DNA of 27,014 nucleotides from Oscillospiraceae bacterium. Its GTDB lineage: Bacteria > Bacillota > Clostridia > Oscillospirales > Ruminococcaceae. Under the pieces are notes generated by a model. It was not told where the DNA came from. It saw only the letters and a list, made by a program, of their open reading frames with translations, and did not search any database. The DNA is taken from NCBI GenBank assembly GCA_020024235.1, contig JAHHUA010000006.1, positions 1 through 27,014 on the forward strand, written 5' to 3'. The translations under genes were made by a program, and so were the position numbers. Every line of letters begins with the position of its first letter. Position 1 is the first letter of the stretch. Below, piece by piece: positions 1-8,205 of this stretch.

Positions 1-27
1 TGACAAAATATTAAATATGAGTATAAT
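1..27 (+). promoter_or_regulatory. promoter of the nucleotidyltransferase gene
   Basis: TGACA at the very first bases, presumably TTGACA with its first T cut off by the window edge, is followed after 16 bases by a perfect TATAAT at 22-27. The start codon lies at 94 behind AGGAGG at 80-85, so the leader would be about 60 bases. Confidence 0.55.
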
Positions 28-93
28 GAAATGATTTAATAAAATAATGTTAAATGGTCGGTTGTGGTAAACAAATTTTAGGAGGATAAATAT

Positions 94-744
94 ATGAAAC
101 ATGATTTTGTTTATGTGTCAAAAAATGAAGCAAAATCAGTAAAAGAAGAACTTATACAAATAATTCACCATGTTCAGGATCTAGTAAGAGATAAATTTAC
201 ATTTGATTTTAGATTTATTGGAAGTTCAAAACAAAATATGATTACATATGATAGAAAATCAAATATTGGATTTGATTTTGATGTTAATATTGAAATTAAC
301 GATGAAGAGCAAAAATACACTTCAAAAGCAATAAAAGAAATTTTAATAACTGCTTTTAATAAAGTTATTATACACTATGGCTATGATTATTGTGAAAATT
401 CAACTCGTGTTATTACTTTTAAATTTAAAAATAAGAAATTTTCTAAGATAATACATAGTTGCGATTTAGCGATTGTAAAAAACTATATTGATAATGACAA
501 CTATAAACATCAAGAATATATTCGTTTCAACAAAAACAATAATACATATCAGTGGTGCGAACAACCAAGCAATTACTATATGTTACATAAAAAAATTAAT
601 TGGCTAAAAGCCAATAATTATTGGAGTGATTTGAGAAACTATTATTTGGTCAAGAAAAACAGCAATACTGATCAATGTAAACATTCACGCTCCATTTTTG
701 CTGAATCTGTTCATGAATTGTGTAAAAAATACAAATATAATTAA
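94..744 (+). CDS. nucleotidyltransferase-fold protein of unknown role
   Basis: A 216-residue soluble protein. It has the three elements of a minimal nucleotidyltransferase fold: a GS motif (FIGSS, residues 41-45) after a helix, a DxD pair (D61 and D63 in FDFDVN), and a third acid (D124 in CDLAIV) on a later strand. The family is therefore expected to move a nucleotide from an NTP to an acceptor using two metal ions, but the acceptor cannot be inferred. A basic, helical C-terminal part follows, with conserved-looking KHSRSIFAE near residues 197-205. AGGAGG at 80-85 sets the ATG start. It is a single gene with its own promoter and a shared terminator, and no toxin, effector or methyltransferase partner lies beside it. 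OAS/CD-NTase-like, tRNA-type or defence-related functions are all possible. The fold call is fairly firm; the function is open. Confidence 0.75.
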   Translation: MKHDFVYVSKNEAKSVKEELIQIIHHVQDLVRDKFTFDFRFIGSSKQNMITYDRKSNIGFDFDVNIEINDEEQKYTSKAIKEILITAFNKVIIHYGYDYCENSTRVITFKFKNKKFSKIIHSCDLAIVKNYIDNDNYKHQEYIRFNKNNNTYQWCEQPSNYYMLHKKINWLKANNYWSDLRNYYLVKKNSNTDQCKHSRSIFAESVHELCKKYKYN

Positions 745-842
745 TACAAATAAATATACTTCAGTTTTGTAAAAATGTAAATATATGATGGTTTATATAT
801 ATTTACCTTACTGTTTCACATTGTTAGCAGTTTTCTTTAATG

Positions 843-881
843 AAAAAATAAGCCTGTTCTGCAAAAACAGGCTTATTTTTG
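843..881. terminator. bidirectional intrinsic terminator
   Basis: Arms AATAAGCCTGTT (847-858) and AACAGGCTTATT (866-877) pair perfectly around a 7-base loop. T-rich tracts flank the stem on both strands. It ends the nucleotidyltransferase transcript from the left and the nitrogenase-like operon from the right, whose last gene stops at 894. Confidence 0.9.
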
Positions 882-893
882 TTTAATAATATT

Positions 894-2126
894 TTATCTG
901 AGCATTTGCAAATACTCTTCCAGATATTCTGTAATAAAATCAGCACCTCTTATACCCATAACAGGCAAGTGTTCAGCAATTTGAGCACCCCGTACAACAG
1001 GCATACTTATCCTTAAAAATACATTGTCCCTGGCACAAAAACTCATAGAAGGATCATCACCTAAAATAATACATCTGTGAAGATTTTCAAGTTCGTCCAT
1101 TCTCTCTTTTTCGGATTTATAGTACATTACTGATGCGTCAGGATTTATAATGTTTTTAAGGCTGTGAAGGCATATTTTCTTTTGACTTGGAAATCCCATT
1201 TCAGCCAAAAATTTACCTATTCCCGTTACAGTTTCATATTCACCGATTAATACAGCAAGGGGCTTATCTTTTTTCAGCATCATTGTATTCATTGGATAAT
1301 ATACAGTATCTGCTATTCTGTCATTAATTTCCTTCAAACATTTCGGATTAATAGGTTTTCCTATAACCTCCGAAATTTCTTCAAGCCATTTAAGTGTGCC
1401 CTTATATCCGTATGGAGCACCTTTAATATATGGTGTTCCAAATCTTTTGCGAAGTATTTCGGCAGCGTCAACCCCCTCATCTCTTATAACAAGATTAGCT
1501 AAGGCTCCACCCATATTTTCAATATCTTCAATAGCTGTTTTTCCGCAAAGATATGCACCTATTTTTATGCCAAAGGCTCTATCTAAAAGCCGAGCTATTT
1601 CTGCTCTGTCGGAAGCCGCTCTGTAAGAACCCATGGAAAATCCGATTAAATTAACTCTGTCTGTTTGCGGTTTCGGGTTATCCACAGGAACTTCTTTAGC
1701 TAATAACTTATATGTTTCTTTAATGCCGGAAGAATAATCCCCTCTAAAACCGCCTTGTTCAAACGAAAGAAGCTTTGCACGAACCTTTTCCTGCATATAA
1801 TTGCAGACACCCTTTATATCCGAGCCTATTACTGCAGCCACTGATGATGCTACAACAAATATAACTTTGGGGCATAAATTTTTATCAATTTCCACAATAG
1901 CTTCTTCCAGTCGTTTTGTATCACCCATTACCACATCATCTTCACTCATATGAGTAGTAAAAAGATGATTTTCCTGATTAGCCCCCAATTCACCGAAAAG
2001 ACCCATACTGAAATGAGTTGTTCCTGCCGGACCATACTCCAAAATAACTGTATTTTCAATAGGAAGCAAACTCCAAATTATTCCCATTCTGTCTGACGGA
2101 ACAGGAAGAAATCTTGTTAAGCTCAT
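894..2126 (-). CDS. nitrogenase component 1-like subunit without cluster cysteines
   Basis: A 410-residue member of the nitrogenase component-1/DPOR superfamily. The hallmark segments are present: YGPAG (31-35) at the first ligand loop, THMSEDDVVMGDTKRL (58-73), and SSVAAVIGSDI (94-104) in place of the usual STCxxEVIGDD. All three positions that carry P-cluster or [4Fe-4S] cysteines in relatives are replaced: no Cys near residues 6-10, T36 or T37 at the second, S95 at the third. In dark protochlorophyllide reductase the equivalent subunit, BchB, supplies one Asp; here T36 sits at about that place, with H38 close by. It starts 2 bases after the stop of the upstream partner gene, with its AAGGAG inside that gene, so the two are probably made as a complex. 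It likely forms the second half of a heterodimeric reductase fed by the NifH-like protein. The substrate is unknown, and lack of FeMo-cofactor ligands argues against nitrogenase. Confidence 0.85.
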   Translation of the reverse strand: MSLTRFLPVPSDRMGIIWSLLPIENTVILEYGPAGTTHFSMGLFGELGANQENHLFTTHMSEDDVVMGDTKRLEEAIVEIDKNLCPKVIFVVASSVAAVIGSDIKGVCNYMQEKVRAKLLSFEQGGFRGDYSSGIKETYKLLAKEVPVDNPKPQTDRVNLIGFSMGSYRAASDRAEIARLLDRAFGIKIGAYLCGKTAIEDIENMGGALANLVIRDEGVDAAEILRKRFGTPYIKGAPYGYKGTLKWLEEISEVIGKPINPKCLKEINDRIADTVYYPMNTMMLKKDKPLAVLIGEYETVTGIGKFLAEMGFPSQKKICLHSLKNIINPDASVMYYKSEKERMDELENLHRCIILGDDPSMSFCARDNVFLRISMPVVRGAQIAEHLPVMGIRGADFITEYLEEYLQMLR

Positions 2127-2128
2127 GG

Positions 2129-3424
2129 TTAAATCTCCTTTTTAAGTTCTCTTGATTCATCGGCAGCTCTCACCAGTTCCTTTGTGATAAACTCAGTTAT
2201 CTCAAATCCCAGCATACTAGATGCTCTATCACATCTAACCATTGCTATTGCCTTTTTACGCAGACGATCGGCAAATTCATGTCCCAAATACAAATTGGGA
2301 TGAATTACATCATATACATACTGTAAAGGAGCTATATTAGCTGTTTTTGTTACATATGGGTCAGCCTTTGCCAAAATATCGTCCAAATATTCTTTGTCTT
2401 TTTCAATGTCTACACTGACAGTTTGAATAATTTCCGGTTTCATTCCCAGTTTAACCATAAACTGATTAAATTCCATACAGTCAAAAGGAGTGTTGCCGTA
2501 AATGTATGTAATACCGTCAAGTTTAGCTGCTGCTTGAGTTTCTGCATTTTTAGCGTTTTTGTAGATTTCGTAAATTTTTTCAGGTACAGGTTTATCAAGG
2601 GTTTTAAAAAGCTTTTCATAAGCCCTTAAGATTTTATCAGGATTTGTAAATTTATCAAAAAACACATAGGAAATTTCGAATTTTTCTTTCATTTTTTCAG
2701 CCAAAGGAAGTCCTATGGGATTTAATATGATATTGATACCTGCTCCAGATGCTTTTTTTATTTCTTCCACAGTACATCCGCAGGGAAGCTGCATACCTAT
2801 ATTTATATCATTTTCACAAAGCAGTTTATAAAGCTCCGTATCTTCAAATCTGCCTAAACGCTGTCCGATAATATTTACAGAGTTGTTTTTCTCTGTTTTT
2901 TCCATAATATTAAAGCAAGCGGTAATAGTTCTCTCTATACCCGGAATATGGTTTTCACATTTAAAATGTTCTGTGTGTACAGATAAGAAAGGTATGCCGT
3001 ATTTTTCGGTATAACAGTCAGCCATTGCCTCAATATCATCTCCGATAATTTCCACAACGCAGGTAGATACTAAGAAAACCGCACTGGGTTTATATTCTTT
3101 TACCAGTTCTTCAACAGCATTATCCAGCATTTTTCTGCATCCGAATGTTACATCTGATGAATCAAGAACAGCTGAAACGCATCTTCCGTTAAGTCCTCCG
3201 AATTCTTCTGAATGAATTGTCATATGCTTGGTGTAATATGTACATTCATCAGTTCCCACTACCAAAAGAACAGCATCTTTTATTCCTTTTACTGCCATTG
3301 CAGCACCCATAAGCGGGCAGTGAGTACCGGGAAACATAGCGGCAGTCAAACCTTTTATATCCTTGGAACAGGTTATATCTCTTAATTTTCCAAGTCGAGA
3401 AATAATCTCATTTCCTTTACTCAT
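2129..3424 (-). CDS. nitrogenase component 1-like subunit with three cluster cysteines
   Basis: A 431-residue catalytic-type subunit of the NifD/BchN/CfbD superfamily. Three cysteines sit at the expected cluster positions: C36 (FPGTHCPLMGA), C61 (GTDECTYYTK) and C122 (STCVVEIIGDD). The spacings of 25 and 61 residues equal those I recall for BchN (Cys26, Cys51, Cys112), whose cysteines hold the [4Fe-4S] NB-cluster of dark protochlorophyllide reductase. The NifD cysteine that binds FeMo-cofactor (Cys275 in Azotobacter) aligns to a non-cysteine in the segment ILNPIGLPLAEK. The length is close to BchN and CfbD and shorter than NifD. It follows the ABC ATPase gene by 17 bases and precedes the cysteine-less subunit by 2. 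I infer a cytoplasmic, ATP-dependent low-potential reductase that receives electrons from the NifH-like protein and acts on something brought in by the transporter. Confidence 0.87.
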   Translation of the reverse strand: MSKGNEIISRLGKLRDITCSKDIKGLTAAMFPGTHCPLMGAAMAVKGIKDAVLLVVGTDECTYYTKHMTIHSEEFGGLNGRCVSAVLDSSDVTFGCRKMLDNAVEELVKEYKPSAVFLVSTCVVEIIGDDIEAMADCYTEKYGIPFLSVHTEHFKCENHIPGIERTITACFNIMEKTEKNNSVNIIGQRLGRFEDTELYKLLCENDINIGMQLPCGCTVEEIKKASGAGINIILNPIGLPLAEKMKEKFEISYVFFDKFTNPDKILRAYEKLFKTLDKPVPEKIYEIYKNAKNAETQAAAKLDGITYIYGNTPFDCMEFNQFMVKLGMKPEIIQTVSVDIEKDKEYLDDILAKADPYVTKTANIAPLQYVYDVIHPNLYLGHEFADRLRKKAIAMVRCDRASSMLGFEITEFITKELVRAADESRELKKEI

Positions 3425-3441
3425 AGTATATATATCCTTTC

Positions 3442-4221
3442 CTATATTATTTCTTTATAAGCTATTAAAGGCTTATTTCTGCCCGGTACATTAATTATAT
3501 CGCAGTCCACATTGTAAACTTCTTTCATCATTTGAGCAGTGATAACATCGGACGGAGTGCCTTCACTGTATTTTTTTCCATGGCAGATAACTACAATGCG
3601 GTCGCTTATTTCAAGGGCCTGTGTCAAATCATGCAAAACCATAACTATGCCTATTCCTGATTCCTTATTGAGTTTTTTTACAAGTCTCATAGTTTCTAAT
3701 TGATGTGAAATATCCAAATATGTAGTAGGCTCATCCAAAAAAAGAATTTCCGGCTGTTGGGTTAAAACAGTGGCTATCCACACTCTTTGGGATTCACCAC
3801 CCGAACACTCATTTATTGATTTTTCTCTTAAATCCCATGTTCCTGTAGCTTTTAATGCCCAATCAATAATTTTTTCATCATCGGAATTATTTTTGCTGTA
3901 CCATTTTTGATAAGGCATTCTTCCGTAGCCTACCAAATCTTTTACTTTAAAATCCGGAGGAGCATTGTGCTTTTGAGGAAGGACACCTACTTGTCTTGCA
4001 AATTCTTTGTTTTCAAAATCCAAAAGGTTTTTGTCATTGAGATAAACAGAGCCTTTGCGGTATTTGAGGAGTCTTGTAAGAGCCTTTAAAACTGTGGATT
4101 TTCCCGAGCCATTAGGACCTATTATTGTAGTTATTTCACCTTTTTTTATGTCTATATCAATATTTTCAACGGCAGTGTAATCTCCGTAACTTATTACCAG
4201 ATTTTCACCTTTAATTTCCAA
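3442..4221 (-). CDS. FecE/BtuD-type ABC transporter ATPase
   Basis: A 259-residue nucleotide-binding subunit of a type II (siderophore/heme/cobalamin) importer. Walker A GPNGSGKST lies near residues 36-44, the signature SGGESQR near 140, Walker B ILFLDEPTTYLD near 160, and the switch histidine in VLHDLTQ near 195. A FecE-like C-terminal segment reading VDCDIINVPGRNKPL follows. The ATG lies inside the end of the permease gene (11-base overlap), typical of translational coupling. It powers uptake by the permease and the double-domain binding protein encoded just upstream in the operon. The family imports iron chelates, heme, corrinoids or molybdate, and the sequence alone does not say which. 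Confidence 0.93.
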   Translation of the reverse strand: MEIKGENLVISYGDYTAVENIDIDIKKGEITTIIGPNGSGKSTVLKALTRLLKYRKGSVYLNDKNLLDFENKEFARQVGVLPQKHNAPPDFKVKDLVGYGRMPYQKWYSKNNSDDEKIIDWALKATGTWDLREKSINECSGGESQRVWIATVLTQQPEILFLDEPTTYLDISHQLETMRLVKKLNKESGIGIVMVLHDLTQALEISDRIVVICHGKKYSEGTPSDVITAQMMKEVYNVDCDIINVPGRNKPLIAYKEII

Positions 4222-5221
4222 TTGATTTTCCTCTCTTTCTAAGCATATATAAGAAGAATGGTCCTCCGCAGACAGCCATTATAATTCCCACAGGAATTTC
4301 CATACCGGGCACTATAACTCGTCCTATGGTATCAGCTATCAACAATACCACCGAACCTAATACCATACTTACAGGCAGCATGGCTTTATAGTCTGAACCT
4401 ACAACCAACCGTGAAATATGAGGTACAACAAGTCCCACAAACCCTATCATTCCGGCTACGGAAACTGTAGATGCAGCTAAAAATGCAGCTACAGCCGATA
4501 GTAATACCCTGCTTCCGCTGACTTTTACTCCCAGACTTTTTGCCATTTCATCACCTAATTGCAGTGCATTGGCACTTTTTATACATAAAAGTGCCAAAAT
4601 CAGCCCTACAGCAGAATATGCCACTACTAATTTAACATGATACCAGCTTCTTCCCGACAAACTTCCGTTCATAAAAGCCAGAACACCTTCCAAACTATCG
4701 GAATTAAGCATTTGCAAAAGTGCGTTATATGCTCCCAAAACAGAATTTATTGCAACACCGGAAAGAATAATTCTGGTGGGGTCAACTCCGTCTTTCCATG
4801 CCATAGTGTAAATAAGACAACAGGCAAGACAAGCACCTCCGAATGCAAAAAGGGGAACGGCAGAAGTCATATGGGGAAAAAGCAGAAGTATAGTTGTGGC
4901 AGCCGTTCCGGCTCCTGCGGATACACCTATTGTACCGGGATCCGCAAGAGGGTTTTTCATAACCGACTGCAACAATGCGCCTGCTGCAGCTAAAGATGCT
5001 CCTACCAAAATAGCAATTATAACTCTTGGCATTCTTAAATTCATTACAATAGTTTTTGTGGCAGAACTTTCGGAGCTGAAAACCGCTTTTACTATTTCAA
5101 TTAATGAATAACCTGCACTGCCTACTGCCACCGATATCAAAGCACTTGCTGCCAGTAACATTATTAAAATTAAAAGTACGGTTGATACACGCAAAACCGA
5201 GAATTTTTTAACTGGTTTCAT
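4211..5221 (-). CDS. FecCD/BtuC-family ABC transporter permease
   Basis: A 336-residue integral membrane protein with about ten predicted hydrophobic segments. Family signatures are LRMPRVIIAILVGASLAAAGALLQ (about residues 63-86), NPLADPGTIGVSAGA (90-104) and the late GMIGFVGLVVPHISRLVVG (257-275). It forms the homodimeric channel of a siderophore/heme/cobalamin-type importer. It begins 4 bases after the binding-protein gene stops and overlaps the ATPase gene by 11 bases. Only one permease gene is present, as usual for homodimeric BtuC-like systems, so both lobes of the double binding protein must dock on the same channel. Confidence 0.94.
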   Translation of the reverse strand: MKPVKKFSVLRVSTVLLILIMLLAASALISVAVGSAGYSLIEIVKAVFSSESSATKTIVMNLRMPRVIIAILVGASLAAAGALLQSVMKNPLADPGTIGVSAGAGTAATTILLLFPHMTSAVPLFAFGGACLACCLIYTMAWKDGVDPTRIILSGVAINSVLGAYNALLQMLNSDSLEGVLAFMNGSLSGRSWYHVKLVVAYSAVGLILALLCIKSANALQLGDEMAKSLGVKVSGSRVLLSAVAAFLAASTVSVAGMIGFVGLVVPHISRLVVGSDYKAMLPVSMVLGSVVLLIADTIGRVIVPGMEIPVGIIMAVCGGPFFLYMLRKRGKSIGN

Positions 5222-5225
5222 TTAA

Positions 5226-7190
5226 TTACTCCTTATAAAAGGATTCTATTATATTGATAAACTCTTCCATATTATCAATAAAGCCTATACCTGTATTGGA
5301 AATATATTTTGATGAGAAGTAAAGAATTTTACCGTCTTTGATAGCAGGAATACTATTCCAATAGTTTGGATTTTTAGCAAAATCTTCTTCCATAACTTTT
5401 TTATGAGCTTCTCCGTTTGGAGAACCACCTACACAGAGTACCAAATCAGGATTATAGCTTATAGCCTGTTCCATATCCAGCAATGCCATAGGTGATGTAG
5501 CATTTGTATACACATTCTTAAAGCCCATCATTTTTGCCATAGTTGCAAGAGAACCGCTTTCTGTTTGGATATAATGTGAAGGAGGAGCGGACTGAAGTAC
5601 CATTACACTTTTATCTGAATATTTGCTTTGCATCTCATTAAGTTTCTTTTCCAAAGCATCAAATCTTGCTATGAGTTCCTTGCCTTTGTCAGATGATTTT
5701 CCGAAAGCATCAATCAATGCTACTGTTTGATCTTTTACTGAGGAATAAGGAACTGTATGACCTGCGTCAACATAATAAACAGGTATATTCGCTTCAGTTA
5801 AAACTTTTCCGTATGTATCTTTGGAATTAGCGCCTAAAATAACCAAATCCGGTTCCAATGCAATAACTGTTTCTATGTCAAAATTTGAATTCATGCCAAC
5901 ATCCAGTTTTTGTGTAGAAGACTCTAAATCAGCCGGCCATTGTATAGCACCGCTCTTTGGAATAGCAATCATTTTTACTCCCAATTCATGCAGAGCAAGA
6001 ACAGGAGCTTTACTCATAACAACTACTTTTTCAGGCATTTTTTTCAAAGTCAAAGTTTCGGTAAAACCTTTTTCTTTCATGCTTGCAGGATAATTAATTG
6101 TTACTTCAGTAGTTTCAGTTTTAGCAGATGTTTTATCTGAACCGAACTTTCCTTCCAACATATCAATCAAAGAATTAATGCTGTTTATAATATGTATTCC
6201 TTTAGATGTTACATATTCGCTTGAAAGATAAATAATGCTATCATTTTTTACAGCGTCCAAAGACAGCCAAATTTTAGAGTTTTTATCAAATTCTTCTTTA
6301 TAAAGTTTTTCAAGTGTATCTGCTGTAGGTGCTGTCGGAGAAATGGCAAATATCACTTCCGGGTTAAATTCAACTAATTTTTCCAAATCCAATGGTGCCA
6401 TACGAAGACTTACATCTACTAATTTGTCAGATATGTTTTCATAAGGCAGCATTGAAAGTATGCTTCCGAAGTAGCTCATGGATGTTTGCTGATAAGCCGG
6501 TGGCGCACCGAACAAAACCATTGCTTTTTTGCTGCTTGTGGAACTTCTGAATTTTTCAGCTCTTTCTTCCACTGCTTTAAATTCATTTTCAATTTCCTTA
6601 GCCATTTCTTCAGAACCGAAAGAACGGGCAAATACCATAGCCTCTTCCTTTACTTCTTTATATGAAATGGAAGGCCCTTCACTTGTATAATAAACAGGAA
6701 TATTGGCATCTTTAAGTTGTTTTTCGTAAGTTTCTTTGAGGTGATTTCCCATAATAACCAAATCCGGCTCCATAGAAATTACAGTTTCCAAATCCAGATT
6801 ATTCATTCCGGTTTCAATCATAGGAAGTTCCTTTACCCAGTCGGGGAATTTTATGTAATCAGGAGATTTTCTGAAAGCTATTGGTTTTATATCACAGCGT
6901 GCTAAAATTTGCATAGCTGAATTTGAAAGTACAATTACTTTTTGAGGTTTTTGAGGGAGAACAAGTTTTTCTCCTTCTTTTTCCTGCATATAAGAAGGAT
7001 AATAAATTACAAATTCTTTATTATTCTCCTTATTTTCTTCGCTTTCATTTGTGCTGCTTTCACTTGCCTGTAAGCTTGAGGATTCTTCAGATGTATTTGA
7101 AGATGTGCTATCCTTTGGTTCTGATGAACAAGATGAAAGCATTGTAATAGACAATGCTGCTGCTAAAATTACTGCTACAAATTTTTTCAT
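5226..7190 (-). CDS. lipoprotein with two fused FecB-type substrate-binding domains
   Basis: A 654-residue secreted lipoprotein. A signal peptide ends in the lipobox LSSC with C21 as the lipidated residue. A Ser/Glu-rich tether of about 40 residues follows, then two homologous periplasmic-binding domains (about 65-345 and 365-650). They repeat each other: PQKVIVLSNSAMQIL against PEKVVVMSKAPVLAL, LDLETVISMEPDLVIMG against FDIETVIALEPDLVILG, and ANIPVYYTSEG against ANIPVYYVDAG. Each lobe is close to the normal size of a whole FecB/BtuF protein, so this is a head-to-tail duplication with divergence, not one large domain. AAAGGAAATA upstream sets the start. It should capture the ligand at the cell surface for the FecCD/FecE pair. 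Two lobes could mean higher local capture, two related ligands, or simultaneous docking on a permease dimer. Confidence 0.92.
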   Translation of the reverse strand: MKKFVAVILAAALSITMLSSCSSEPKDSTSSNTSEESSSLQASESSTNESEENKENNKEFVIYYPSYMQEKEGEKLVLPQKPQKVIVLSNSAMQILARCDIKPIAFRKSPDYIKFPDWVKELPMIETGMNNLDLETVISMEPDLVIMGNHLKETYEKQLKDANIPVYYTSEGPSISYKEVKEEAMVFARSFGSEEMAKEIENEFKAVEERAEKFRSSTSSKKAMVLFGAPPAYQQTSMSYFGSILSMLPYENISDKLVDVSLRMAPLDLEKLVEFNPEVIFAISPTAPTADTLEKLYKEEFDKNSKIWLSLDAVKNDSIIYLSSEYVTSKGIHIINSINSLIDMLEGKFGSDKTSAKTETTEVTINYPASMKEKGFTETLTLKKMPEKVVVMSKAPVLALHELGVKMIAIPKSGAIQWPADLESSTQKLDVGMNSNFDIETVIALEPDLVILGANSKDTYGKVLTEANIPVYYVDAGHTVPYSSVKDQTVALIDAFGKSSDKGKELIARFDALEKKLNEMQSKYSDKSVMVLQSAPPSHYIQTESGSLATMAKMMGFKNVYTNATSPMALLDMEQAISYNPDLVLCVGGSPNGEAHKKVMEEDFAKNPNYWNSIPAIKDGKILYFSSKYISNTGIGFIDNMEEFINIIESFYKE

Positions 7191-7217
7191 ATTTTTATTT
7201 CCTTTCTGTTTTATGAT

Positions 7218-7982
7218 TTATTCTTCAGTATTTTCACTGAGGTTAATTATTTTTTCAGCAAGACTTCTGTAAACATCTTTCATTTGAGAGTCTTCCAGTT
7301 TTTCAAATACAGTTCCGCCCTTTGCCTCAGCAGCCTGTATATCAGAAGAACGGGGAACATATTGTATTACCGTTGTTCCTATTTCATTTACAGCTTTATC
7401 TACAATTTGTTGTTCGTTTTCAATGTTTTTGGCATTTAAAATCAGTCCGCTGAGTTTTGCATATCCTCTGTTTCCGAAATTTCTGATAGCCTGGGCAATA
7501 TTGTCAGCTGCATATAACGACATCATTTCTCCGGAAGAAACAATGAAAACTTCTCTTGCATAGCCTTCTCTGATAGGCATTGCAAAACCGCCGCAAACAA
7601 CATCTCCCAAAACATCATATATTACAATGTCAGGTTTATAGGTTTCAAAGGCTTTTAATTCTTCCAATTTTTCAAAAGCGGAAATAATCCCTCTTCCTGC
7701 ACAGCCTATTCCAGGCGTAGGACCGCCTGATTCCACACACAATACCCCATTGTAGCCCTCAAAAACAATATCTGATAAAGATAGGTCCTCCCCTTTGTTT
7801 CTCAGTTGTTCCAATACTGTAGGTATTCTTCTACCCCCCATAACTGTTTTTGTCGAATCGGCTTTGGGGTCGCAGCCCACTTGCATAACTTTATATCCTT
7901 TTTCAGCCAACGCTTCGGAAAGATTAGACGTTGTAGTTGATTTACCTATACCGCCTTTTCCGTAAATCGCAATTTTTCTCAT
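7218..7982 (-). CDS. NifH/BchL-like ATP-dependent iron-sulfur reductase
   Basis: A 254-residue homologue of nitrogenase iron protein and of BchL, ChlL and CfbC. The P-loop GKGGIGKST spans residues 8-16, with GCDPKADST at 36-44. The two cysteines that bridge the [4Fe-4S] cluster across the homodimer are C94 (PGIGCAGRGI, with the neighbouring Arg of NifH's ADP-ribosylation site) and C130 (GDVVCGGFAMP). The family hydrolyses ATP to pass single low-potential electrons to a component-1 partner, here the two subunits at the end of the same operon. It is the first gene of the operon, 27 bases before the lipoprotein gene, with GGAAAGGCAGG as ribosome binding site. Recognition as a NifH-like protein is near certain. 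Which subfamily it belongs to, and therefore the substrate, needs a tree. Confidence 0.94.
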   Translation of the reverse strand: MRKIAIYGKGGIGKSTTTSNLSEALAEKGYKVMQVGCDPKADSTKTVMGGRRIPTVLEQLRNKGEDLSLSDIVFEGYNGVLCVESGGPTPGIGCAGRGIISAFEKLEELKAFETYKPDIVIYDVLGDVVCGGFAMPIREGYAREVFIVSSGEMMSLYAADNIAQAIRNFGNRGYAKLSGLILNAKNIENEQQIVDKAVNEIGTTVIQYVPRSSDIQAAEAKGGTVFEKLEDSQMKDVYRSLAEKIINLSENTEE

Positions 7983-8004
7983 ATTTTACCTGCCTTTCCT
8001 TCTT

Positions 8005-8022
8005 AGTTAGCATTTGCTAACT
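8005..8022. promoter_or_regulatory. palindromic operator in the operon leader
   Basis: AGTTAGCA and TGCTAACT pair perfectly around TT. The core GTTAGC-N4-GCTAAC is the same as in the larger palindrome at 8153-8194. The site lies about 10 bases downstream of the minus-strand -10 box at 8038-8033, around +5 to +20, where a bound protein would block transcription. It could also form a short hairpin at the mRNA 5' end. Confidence 0.65.
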
Positions 8023-8032
8023 GACGACTGAC

Positions 8033-8041
8033 ATTATAGCA
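8033..8041 (-). promoter_or_regulatory. extended -10 promoter of the nitrogenase-like operon
   Basis: On the minus strand TGCTATAAT is a perfect TATAAT preceded by the extended -10 TGN. No good -35 hexamer is found 16-18 bases upstream (AATTAT), so the promoter relies on the extended element or on an activator. Transcription would start near 8026. Confidence 0.65.
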
Positions 8042-8129
8042 TATCTTTTTTAATTATAATTTCAGTTTATTTTTATGTTTTTATATTTTATTATGATTTT
8101 AAAAATAATTTTGAGTATAATTATAAACC

Positions 8130-8158
8130 TTGACATTTTAACTAATATGAAATATAAT
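8130..8158 (+). promoter_or_regulatory. perfect sigma-A promoter of the AraC-type regulator
   Basis: TTGACA (8130-8135), 17 bases, TATAAT (8153-8158): full consensus. The -10 box is also the first six bases of the 19-bp palindrome, so any protein on that palindrome would shut this promoter. This suggests autorepression. Confidence 0.85.
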
Positions 8159-8194
8159 TTTATTGGTTAGCATAAGCTAACCAATAAAATTATA
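8153..8194. promoter_or_regulatory. 19-bp perfect inverted repeat, probable operator
   Basis: The arms TATAATTTTATTGGTTAGC (8153-8171) and its exact reverse complement (8176-8194) surround ATAA. The repeat covers the -10 box and the predicted start site of the regulator gene and ends at its AAGGAGG (8194-8200). Because the transcript should begin inside the repeat, DNA binding is more likely than an RNA hairpin. Confidence 0.75.
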
Positions 8195-8205
8195 AGGAGG
8201 ATACT

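Noticed and set aside
777..807. Hairpin GTAAATATAT/ATATATTTAC after the nucleotidyltransferase gene
   Set aside because: A/T-only stem without a T run; the strong GC-containing terminator at 843-881 explains the site.
894..7982. A true nitrogen-fixing nitrogenase
   Set aside because: No FeMo-cofactor cysteine, no P-cluster cysteines in one subunit, subunits too short, and no NifB/NifE/NifN genes nearby.
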